A stretch of 6,629 bases of DNA from an uncultured Bacilli bacterium (GTDB lineage: Bacteria; Bacillota_I; Bacilli_A; RF39; UBA660), in the NCBI GenBank assembly GCA_944372725.1, contig CALWAA010000135.1, positions 1 through 6,629 of the forward strand, written 5' to 3'. The notes under the pieces are model-generated. The model worked only from the letters and a program-made list of their open reading frames with translations. It was not told where the DNA came from and ran no database searches. The position numbers were made by a program, and so were the translations under genes. Numbering within the stretch: position 1 is the first letter of the stretch; every line of letters begins with the position of its first letter. Shown piece by piece: positions 1 to 4,974 of the stretch.

Positions 1-100
1 GATTATCTTCTACGATTTTTTCCAACACTCTATTGATTACGGGTTTTAGTGCTTGAGCTATCGCCGCTTGAAGTTGGCTTTCATTTTGTATTTTTGGCAT
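1..100 (-). CDS. 5' end of the next phage gene (partial, 33 residues)
   Basis: An ATG at 100 opens a frame that runs off the left edge of the window: MPKIQNESQLQAAIAQALK, then PVINRVLEKIVEDN. An AAAGGAG lies 13 bases upstream, a longer spacing than ideal but the only candidate. The start lies inside the last 20 nt of the chaperone-like gene. The helical N-terminus is similar to small phage proteins with a QLEKALxxAL-type opening, but the fragment is too short for a call. Confidence 0.55.
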   Translation of the reverse strand, partial: MPKIQNESQLQAAIAQALKPVINRVLEKIVEDN

Positions 101-476
101 GTTTTTTAATCGTCTCCTTTAAGGGAGCGAGAATAGAAGGTAGCTGTTTCAGAATTTGAGCCAAAGCACGTTGAGTACCTTCATTATAAGAAATCGCCTC
201 ATTAACTTTATGATAGTTAACAATACTTTCTTTCACTGCATCAATCAGCCCACTGCCATCCAACACTTCATGCCCAATTCCCTCTACTTGTTCAGCGGTC
301 AAATCAGTGGCAAATACTAGAAGAAGCATATCCAGATTTTGCATCCGTTCCGCCCAAGTGGTGAATTTGCCTACAGCATCGGCAATACCTTCAATCTGAG
401 CATAAGTCAAATAACGATTCACATTTACATCGTAATCTTCAAGATATACGTTTTCCTTTTTCTGAATCTCTTTCAT
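81..476 (-). CDS. tail-assembly-chaperone-like protein
   Basis: The product is 131 residues. The ATG at 476 follows AAGGAG (12 bases) and a nearer AAGGG. The protein is almost wholly helical, with YLTYAQIEGIADAVGKFTTWAERMQNLDMLLLVFATDLT at about 22-60 and GHEVLDGSGLIDAVKESIVNYHKVNEAI at about 68-95. It resembles the roughly 130-residue tail-assembly chaperones found after the major tail protein in Bacillota phages, analogous in position to lambda gpG. These bind the tape-measure protein during tube assembly. The C-terminus is basic (KKHAKNTK) and its last 20 nt overlap the next gene in another frame, which recalls the G/GT arrangement, but the overlap has no strong slippery heptamer and the next gene has its own ATG. 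The chaperone call is inference from helicity, length and order. Confidence 0.65.
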   Translation of the reverse strand: MKEIQKKENVYLEDYDVNVNRYLTYAQIEGIADAVGKFTTWAERMQNLDMLLLVFATDLTAEQVEGIGHEVLDGSGLIDAVKESIVNYHKVNEAISYNEGTQRALAQILKQLPSILAPLKETIKKHAKNTK

Positions 477-491
477 TTTCCCTTAAACTCC

Positions 492-794
492 TTATTTCTT
501 CAAACGATAAGTACCATTCTTTAGTTTAGAAACTTTTACAAATTCTGGCACATCTTCAAAAGGATTTTTAATAGCTACGGTTTTATCTCCAAAGTCTACA
601 TAAAGATATCCTCTACGTTCAAATCGAACACGATAATATCCTTTAGGAACCATAGCCTTCTTTTTGATATTGCAATTATCTGTCATATATTTAGTATTTC
701 TCCACGCATTTCTTTTCGTACAAAAATACATATATGGACATTGGCTATTGATTATAGAACATTGACCATTTTGCAGGTCTATATATTCACACAT
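492..794 (-). CDS. small Cys-rich phage protein, possible metal-binding
   Basis: The product is 100 residues. The ATG at 794 has only a weak AGGTG about ten bases upstream. Cysteines at 2, 12, 19, 25 and 41 with the spacing MCEY...GQC...SQCPYMYFC...DNC look like a small zinc-binding knuckle, followed by a basic, beta-rich half (PKGYYRVRFERRGYLYVDFGDKTVAIKNPF). It resembles small uncharacterised proteins placed between the tail-tube gene and the tail-chaperone gene in Bacillota phages. No catalytic motif or membrane segment is visible. It lies beyond the terminator, so expression needs read-through or an unseen promoter; I find no clear -35/-10 pair in the short gap. The next gene starts 15 nt after its stop. 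Confidence 0.7.
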   Translation of the reverse strand: MCEYIDLQNGQCSIINSQCPYMYFCTKRNAWRNTKYMTDNCNIKKKAMVPKGYYRVRFERRGYLYVDFGDKTVAIKNPFEDVPEFVKVSKLKNGTYRLKK

Positions 795-812
795 ATAGAT
801 TCACACCTAAAA

Positions 813-847
813 TAATTTACAAGGGGCAAAGCGCCCCTTGTAAATTA
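813..847 (-). terminator. intrinsic terminator after the major structural gene
   Basis: A perfect 15-bp inverted repeat (847-833 with 827-813), with GGGGC/GCCCC at the tip and a 5-nt loop (GCTTT on the minus strand), sits 18 nt after the stop of exon 3. A short T-rich run (TTTTA) follows on the minus strand. The plus-strand side is A-rich rather than T-rich, so it acts in the minus direction. It likely lets only part of the transcription pass to the tail-assembly genes, giving more of the abundant structural protein. Confidence 0.8.
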
Positions 848-864
848 AAATAAATACAATGTTG

Positions 865-1284
865 TTATGCGCCAACAGTTACATGAGCATAAGCGGGAGC
901 AACATTCTCATACCCGGTCAGAGTAATAGAAATTACACCCTCACCTTCACCAGTAGCAGTAACCATACCAGTGTTGTCTACATTCAGACCAGTCGCAGTA
1001 GAAGCAGGAGTGGGAGACACAGCAAATGTCAGGTCAGCGGGGTCAATACGGTTAGAAGCAGCGGCACTGCCATATACAGCACGAACAATCAGTTGTTCAC
1101 CCTGAGCGGTAGTGATTTCCAAATCAGCATTTTCAACAGCCAGACCAATAACGTCTTCCTGCCACACCTGACCAAAGATTTCCTGGGTCATAGTACCGTA
1201 CACAGGGTCTTCCTCACAGGTATCGGACTGGTCATAAGCCAGAGCCTTACCAGACAGAGATACGGTAGCAGCAGAAGCAGCGGC
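865..1284 (-). CDS. major virion structural protein, exon 3 of 3, with C-terminal Ig-like domain
   Basis: Exon 3 encodes AAASAATVSLSGKALAYDQ through to AYAHVTVGA and the TAA at 865. The frame is open upstream through QNLAW to a TAA at 1306-1308, so the exact first codon depends on the splice site. The last 60 or so residues (DPADLTFAVSPTPASTATGLNVDNTGMVTATGEGEGVISITLTG) match the bacterial Ig-like group 2 pattern of a V/N-G-x-V turn followed by a strand ending in a Gly-rich stretch. Such domains commonly sit at the C-terminus of major tail proteins and project from the tube. An in-frame GTG at 1203 has no ribosome binding site and I do not treat it as a start. Codon choice is richer in GC than in the flanking genes (many GCC, CTG, ACC), as expected for a highly expressed virion protein. 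A strong terminator follows 18 nt after the stop. Confidence 0.78.
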   Translation of the reverse strand, partial: AAASAATVSLSGKALAYDQSDTCEEDPVYGTMTQEIFGQVWQEDVIGLAVENADLEITTAQGEQLIVRAVYGSAAASNRIDPADLTFAVSPTPASTATGLNVDNTGMVTATGEGEGVISITLTGYENVAPAYAHVTVGA

Positions 1285-1387
1285 CCAGGCTAGATTTTGA
1301 GCACCTTATGTTCACATGGGGTCGTTAATCCCATGCCGTTCTCTAAGAACTGCTCATGCTTTCACATGAGAGCAGACTATATGTTCA

Positions 1388-1403
1388 TCTTAATCATTCA
1401 TAT
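1388..1403 (-). repeat. 3' strand of the 16-bp P8 stem of intron B
   Basis: This 16-nt arm (ATATGAATGATTAAGA on the minus strand) is the exact reverse complement of 2245-2260. It contains the last four endonuclease codons (Asp, Met, Asn, Asp) and the TAA stop. P7 3' (ATAGTC, 1380-1375) follows after a short joining segment. Confidence 0.85.
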
Positions 1404-2220
1404 CAATATAACCCAAATCGTGACCATCCAGTAAATAGTCAACTTCTTCTTTGAGTCGTTCAATAGAGGGTAAATTATCTCTTGCGTCAGCTAAGATTCT
1501 AAGAACTTTATATCCTTTGCTTATCATCCAGTGATTTCTTCTTCTATCTCTATCTTTATCTTGATGCCAATATTTTCCATCATATTCGACATCTATCTTA
1601 ATATCATCAATAATCAAAAGACAGTCAAGATTTGTTTTATCTACTGGATAACCAGGAATACAATTTTCTTTTCCATATAAAGAAATCAACATTTTCACAA
1701 TTTCTTTTTCTGGTTTTGACGCAGGAACAGTACCATTTTTAAAAGCAGATATCCTTGCTTTTTCTGCTAATTCTGGATGATAAACAGGATTATCAACACC
1801 ATAATTTTCTATCATAGCTTTTTTAAAGTGTTCTCGTCCAGATACAGTTTGTAAGGCATATTCATGTCCATATTTTTCTTTCATAGCTCGTTTAGCTTGC
1901 TTTCTACATTGTTCAGAAGCACCGGGAGAATTGACCCCATATTTTTTCACAAAAGATTCTTCTCTTTTCTTCTGTTTACAATCGTTACAAGCTATTTTAC
2001 CACGTTGCGCACTTTTATTATATATCGCATAAGTGGTTTCATATTCTTTCCCACAATAATCACAAATACATTTGACATGAAAACTGCTTTTCGGAGGAAG
2101 TAATTTGGCAGGTACTTCAAACCAATTTCCTATTTTAGTAAAAGGAATTCCCAATCCTATAAAATAAGACTTGTTAGTTGAGTGCCATCTCACTTTGACT
2201 TTTTGATTTTCGTCAAACAA
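1390..2220 (-). CDS. intron-encoded homing endonuclease, Vsr/EDxHD-like, with zinc ribbon
   Basis: The product is 276 residues. It starts at TTG (2220) with a perfect AAAGGAGG seven bases upstream, while the host gene is silent here. Cysteines at 51/53/56 and 78/81 form a CxxC...CxxC zinc ribbon. Three YG-type repeats follow (KYGVNSPG at 93-100, KYGHEYALQ at 116-124, NYGVDNPVYHPE at 139-150), a pattern seen in DNA-binding spacers of phage homing nucleases. Residues about 195-245 form the catalytic part: LDCLLIIDDIKIDVEYDGKYWH, then DRDRRRNHWMISKGYKVLRI. The acidic residues D199, D210, E212 and D214, plus H219, and an R-rich helix fit the very-short-patch-repair fold used by EDxHD homing endonucleases such as I-Bth0305I. 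It should cut the intronless exon 2/exon 3 junction and so spread intron B. The ORF lies wholly inside P8. Its final codons and TAA double as the 3' strand of P8. Catalytic residue assignment is by eye. Confidence 0.85.
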   Translation of the reverse strand: MFDENQKVKVRWHSTNKSYFIGLGIPFTKIGNWFEVPAKLLPPKSSFHVKCICDYCGKEYETTYAIYNKSAQRGKIACNDCKQKKREESFVKKYGVNSPGASEQCRKQAKRAMKEKYGHEYALQTVSGREHFKKAMIENYGVDNPVYHPELAEKARISAFKNGTVPASKPEKEIVKMLISLYGKENCIPGYPVDKTNLDCLLIIDDIKIDVEYDGKYWHQDKDRDRRRNHWMISKGYKVLRILADARDNLPSIERLKEEVDYLLDGHDLGYIDMND

Positions 2221-2224
2221 TTAT

Positions 2225-2237
2225 ATTCCTCCTTTCT
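2225..2237 (-). promoter_or_regulatory. ribosome binding site of the homing endonuclease
   Basis: AAAGGAGG stands seven bases before the TTG at 2220 and decides this start, since no ATG lies near it. It is unusually strong for an intron-encoded gene and is not sequestered by an obvious local hairpin. Confidence 0.75.
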
Positions 2238-2244
2238 TATTATA

Positions 2245-2260
2245 ATATGAATGATTAAGA
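2245..2260 (-). repeat. 5' strand of the 16-bp P8 stem of intron B
   Basis: TCTTAATCATTCATAT on the minus strand pairs perfectly with 1388-1403, bringing both ends of the endonuclease gene together and leaving the ribozyme core intact. The endonuclease ribosome binding site lies just downstream of this arm, outside the stem. Confidence 0.85.
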
Positions 2261-2549
2261 GCCGTATTTTTCGGAACACTTGTTCCTACTCCCCCACAAG
2301 GGGATAGTCGTTGAACCTTCTCCTATTCGGAGATTGGATGCTGAAGACCCATTAAAAGAGACGATTTAGGTTTTAACCATTCGTCATCCCACAAACTTTT
2401 TTCTACTTTCGTAGCCATCACGTTTAAGCATATTTCATCTTTGCGTTGTGGCGTTGTGGGCTTTAGGGATTGCCAGCAATTAACACGGAGCCTATACTTT
2501 TCACAAAATATAGGTGGCGATTATTTTAAGCAGCTTGCTTAAAAATTTT

Positions 2550-2994
2550 ACCATCGAGTTGGAACTGAGGGATATCAGTAATCAGACGGCCATAAGCAGT
2601 GGTAGAAGCCCCTACGTTAGCGGCAGAACCAGAATACAGGTCGTTGATTAGCACCATGTGAAGTACACGAGGTACATACTGAGCTTTAATAGTGATGGAC
2701 TGAGCATTAGCATTTTGATAGAAATACTTAACACAATATACATCACCAATTTGAGCATCAGGGATACTCATAACATTACCAGTAATAGTAGCAATAGACC
2801 AGTTTGCATCAGCAGGCTTTTTATACCAGCCAATCACAGAACCATCAAAAGCAGTGGGGGTATTGGTGAGGGTAATCTGACCAGCTACGGTTACAGATTC
2901 ACCATCACGAGGGGATTCATAAACAGACAAACCACCATGTTCTACGTCAACGCCTAGGTTAGCGGCAACGTACTGGAGGTTAAACATTGCATAA
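2550..2994 (-). CDS. major virion structural protein, exon 2 of 3
   Basis: Exon 2 begins with the third base of the shared Val codon and encodes YAMFNLQYVAANLGVDVEHGG through LITDIPQFQLDG. It is mostly beta-strand in character (ESVTVAGQITLTNTPTAFDGSVIGWYKK; SITIKAQYVPRVLHMVLINDLY), consistent with a tail-tube fold or an Ig-like insertion. The ATG at 2987 has no ribosome binding site, so the exon is unlikely to be translated alone. The literal frame continues past 2550 for seven residues (KIFKQAA) to a TAA at 2526. I end the exon at T2550 because TGGT there pairs with GCCA (2518-2515), which abuts the P2 stem exactly as in intron A. The 3' edge is less secure than the 5' edge; the exon could extend some codons further. 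Confidence 0.72.
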
Positions 2995-3346
2995 CATTCA
3001 TATAAAGACGCAACTCTTTATACCGTTCTCTTATGAACTGCTTACACTTTCATGTAAGATTAGACTATTTGTTCATCTCTTTCGAGAGAAGGATTTTTCC
3101 AACGCCATTAGCTTGCGTTGTACTCCCCCGCCAGGGGATAGTCGTTGGGGGTTCTCCATATCTAAATAGACTTAGGAGTTTCCCTGCTAAACTTCCATTC
3201 GTATTCATTCTAAAATAAATACAATCCTTTCTTTTTTCAATCCATTCAGCTTGTCGTTTCCAACTACTGTTTAGGCAGAAAGGCTTTAGGATTTCAAAGC
3301 ATTAAACCCTTGGTACTTAATTGTCACCAATTAAGCAATGCAATTT
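2995..3346 (-). ncRNA. group I intron A, ORF-less (IA-like ribozyme)
   Basis: This is a 352-nt self-splicing intron candidate. Reading on the minus strand: P1 pairs exon TGATGT (3352-3347) with GCATTG (3341-3336). P2 is CTTAATTG / CAATTAAG closed by a GTGA loop (3335-3316), directly abutting P1. P3 is GGGTTT (3309-3304) with AAATCC (3096-3091). P7 is GACTAT (3143-3138) with ATAGTC (3068-3063), within the classic CCAACGACTATCCCC context. A CCCC/GGGG hairpin (3137-3126) follows P7, as in IA introns with extra P7.1-type stems. P8 is a short AGAGA/TCTCT hairpin with a CGAA loop at minus 3089-3076. A P9-type hairpin TATAAAGA / TCTTTATA lies at 3022-3001. The 3' end is taken as G2995, the only G that restores frame with the P1-supported 5' site. 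Its layout resembles phage T4 td. No ORF is inside. Confidence 0.88.
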
Positions 3347-3549
3347 ACATCAGTGATTTGAACGGTCAGGTTAGAATCGTGGAAGTATTGCCCATACAGC
3401 ATATTACCAGGACCGCCACGAACCTCTTCAGCAGTAATTTCAGTGCTGAAAGTAGTATCGCTCAGAGTCTTACCAATACCAATCAGATTTTGCCCATAAA
3501 AAAACAAGGCACGAGCAGGGCCAGCAGTAAAGATATTAACTTCAGCCAT
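3347..3549 (-). CDS. major virion structural protein (probable major tail protein), exon 1 of 3
   Basis: The ATG at 3549 has AAGGAGG nine bases upstream. Exon 1 encodes MAEVNIFTAGPARALFFYGQ through LTVQITD plus two bases of a Val codon. It looks like the N-terminus of a tail-tube or similar self-assembling virion protein. The literal reading frame runs 16 more bases to a TAA at 3331 and would end in VNCIA, giving a 72-residue fragment, but those bases belong to intron A. The proposed 5' splice site is after T3347, because TGATGT there pairs with GCATTG (3341-3336) with the U.G wobble that group I introns require. Splicing to exon 2 at 2994 reads ITD-VYA-MFNLQYVAANLGV without a frame break. 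All three exons total 1068 nt (355 residues plus stop). That it is a tail rather than another virion protein is inferred from gene order. Confidence 0.8.
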
Positions 3550-3563
3550 ACCTTAGTTCCTCC

Positions 3564-4412
3564 TTATTTGTTAAAATTATTAAACATCGCATCAAGGCCA
3601 GCGCCTCTTGTATTCGTTCCAGAAACATCACGAACACTTCCTTTATTACCATTTCCGTTCATAGTCTTAATAAAATCATCAGCGTTCATGATATATCCAT
3701 CTAGTCTTCCTTTTTCTTTCTTGTAAATCCAATGCTCTAAATCTTTAGCTTTACCCGCAGACAATGCCGCAGGACGAATCGTAGTAAATTCTACCTCACC
3801 GCACACTTCTCTAAATAACAATGCGTGGCTACGATAAGACATTTCCAATTGCTCTTTTTTACTTAGCCCAGTATGGGCTGTAATAATAGCTATACGTCTT
3901 TCCAAAGTAGGAGTAGCATATCCTTTATTCTTTAATTTATTAGTTTCTTCAATAGCGTCTTTTAATACAGGACTGATATAAGAATCGTCAAAATCTAATA
4001 AATTTTGATAAAGAATAATTCTACGAATATCTTCAAATTCTTTTGGAGTTATTAAAATGCCACTGTTTACATCAAATAAATTTAACTTTTGCCGCTCATC
4101 TTTTTTCCATACAGGATGAGTAATTCCAAGGCAAATACTTAAAATATTAGCAAATTTAGCTACATTGATTTCATTGTGAGCAATTACCCTAGCAACAAAC
4201 TCAAGATAACTCATTTGAATAATTTCTACAGAAGAAGCAGAATTTTTATCAATGGCGATAATATCACAACTAGCTAAAAATACTTCTGATTTTAATACAG
4301 AAACGGGGCGAATTTCTAAAATTTGCCCACATTTTAATTCATATGGAACAGGAGTATCAAAATAAAAATATTGTTTGGCTAAAAAATCAATATTAATTGC
4401 CACCGCAACCAT
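3564..4412 (-). CDS. conserved phage protein of unknown function, upstream of the major structural gene
   Basis: The product is 282 residues. The ATG at 4412 follows GGAG by six bases and overlaps the end of the preceding gene by 20 nt in a different frame. It opens with a beta-rich part (YFYFDTPVPYELKCGQILEIRPV), continues as a long helical protein (MSYLEFVARVIAHNEINVAKFANILSICL; FEDIRRIILYQNLLDFDDSYI), contains ERRIAIITAHTGLSKKEQLEMSYRSHALLF at about 170-200, and ends in a low-complexity Gly/Asn tail. It resembles uncharacterised proteins found beside tail genes in Clostridia phages, but I know no assigned function and see no catalytic motif. The stop lies 14 nt before exon 1 of the major structural gene, whose AAGGAGG ribosome binding site overlaps the stop codon. 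A tail-assembly role is possible but unproved. Confidence 0.75.
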   Translation of the reverse strand: MVAVAINIDFLAKQYFYFDTPVPYELKCGQILEIRPVSVLKSEVFLASCDIIAIDKNSASSVEIIQMSYLEFVARVIAHNEINVAKFANILSICLGITHPVWKKDERQKLNLFDVNSGILITPKEFEDIRRIILYQNLLDFDDSYISPVLKDAIEETNKLKNKGYATPTLERRIAIITAHTGLSKKEQLEMSYRSHALLFREVCGEVEFTTIRPAALSAGKAKDLEHWIYKKEKGRLDGYIMNADDFIKTMNGNGNKGSVRDVSGTNTRGAGLDAMFNNFNK

Positions 4413-4962
4413 CCTCTGCTCCAGTATCGCCTACAAGAACGCTCATATATAAACATTCCCCAGTAAAAGTTTTAGAATTCCCCACAACAGACCGGGCGAA
4501 ATCATATCTTGACATATCGTCAAAAAATACCAATTTACCCACTCCGCCGACTTCAACGCCATTTAAATTTGTTAATATTCTATTAACAAATAAATCAGCC
4601 CTTGAAACAGGAACGCCATTATACTCCACCAATGACATTTGCCCTCCAAAAAGAAAGTCAAACGCATATACAGTAGGAGCAGTATACAAATCATTGGCGT
4701 GGATATAATATTGATAAATCTTTAAAATGCACTTAGACTCTGGAATAGCATCTTCCACCAAAGCGGTAAAAAATACACTATAATCCTCTTGAGGGCCTTT
4801 CTTCCAAAGTAAATCCATTTTTTCATCAAACGTTAAATCCGGTTTAGACAAAGCGTCATAGTCATTATAAGCCAAAAGTTTCCATAGAATTTCTTCATTC
4901 AAAGCCAAATACTTGAGAATGTTATAAGGGATAAAAGGAAGTTTTGACATGCTATTATACAT
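4393..4962 (-). CDS. probable neck / tail-completion protein
   Basis: This 189-residue protein starts at an ATG with an excellent AAGGAGG seven bases upstream, which decides the start over the internal ATG at codon 5. The gene lies 12 nt after the previous stop. The N-terminus (FIPYNILKYLALNEEILWKLLAYNDYDALSKPDLT) is helical. The rest alternates strands and helices, including FVNRILTNLNGVEVGGVGKLVFFDD, and ends in a Gly/Asp-rich tail. The pattern resembles a widespread group of uncharacterised Bacillota phage proteins encoded between the head-completion and tail-tube genes, where tail-terminator proteins usually sit. Its last 20 nt overlap the start of the next gene, suggesting translational coupling. 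The specific role is inferred from position. Confidence 0.7.
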   Translation of the reverse strand: MYNSMSKLPFIPYNILKYLALNEEILWKLLAYNDYDALSKPDLTFDEKMDLLWKKGPQEDYSVFFTALVEDAIPESKCILKIYQYYIHANDLYTAPTVYAFDFLFGGQMSLVEYNGVPVSRADLFVNRILTNLNGVEVGGVGKLVFFDDMSRYDFARSVVGNSKTFTGECLYMSVLVGDTGAEDGCGGN

Positions 4963-4974
4963 TTCTTTTCCTCC

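Larger units (their letters stand above)
1285..2549 (-). ncRNA. group I intron B carrying a homing endonuclease gene
   Basis: This is a 1265-nt intron candidate. P1 is exon TGGT (2553-2550) with GCCA (2518-2515), with an internal hairpin TTTTAAGCA / TGCTTAAAA in the P1 loop. P2 is CCTATATTTT / AAAGTATAGG closed by GTGA (2514-2491). P3 is CCGTGTT (2488-2482) with AATACGG (2268-2262). P7 is GACTAT (2309-2304) with ATAGTC (1380-1375), in a TTCAACGACTATCCCC context, followed by a CCCC/GGGG hairpin (2303-2292). P8 is a perfect 16-bp stem (2260-2245 with 1403-1388) whose loop holds the endonuclease gene. P9-type hairpins follow, including GTTCT/AGAAC and CATGGG/CCCATG (1335-1315). The core matches intron A closely. 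The 3' end at G1285 is the position that keeps frame with a 5' site at 2550. Ends at 1302-1305 are possible if exon 2 is longer. Confidence 0.85.

Noticed and set aside
81..100. Programmed ribosomal frameshift joining the chaperone-like gene to the next gene, as in lambda G/GT
   Set aside because: The overlap offers only CAAAAAT, not a good slippery heptamer, and the downstream gene has its own ATG with an upstream AAAGGAG. It cannot be excluded without the rest of the downstream gene.
865..1203. A separate 112-residue Ig-domain protein starting at GTG
   Set aside because: No ribosome binding site is present and the frame is open upstream into residues that fit the same protein; it is part of exon 3.
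859..1293. Plus-strand open frame of 144 codons opposite exon 3
   Set aside because: It is the antisense of a clear exon, has a Ser/Thr/Arg-rich composition typical of a shadow frame, and no ribosome binding site.
2236..2262. A promoter for the endonuclease (TATAAT-like sequence before its ribosome binding site)
   Set aside because: The TATAAT lies only about 16-19 nt from the start codon, overlaps the end of the P8 arm, and no -35 element stands 17 bases upstream.
2995..3346. Intergenic regulatory region or small plus-strand ORFs (2987-3169, 3033-3218)
   Set aside because: The ordered P1-P9 pairings and similarity to intron B explain the sequence as a ribozyme; the plus-strand frames have no ribosome binding sites.
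3331..3549. A complete 72-residue protein
   Set aside because: Its end falls inside intron A, next to strong P1 and P2 pairings, and the sequence continues naturally into exon 2; it is exon 1 plus a few intron bases.
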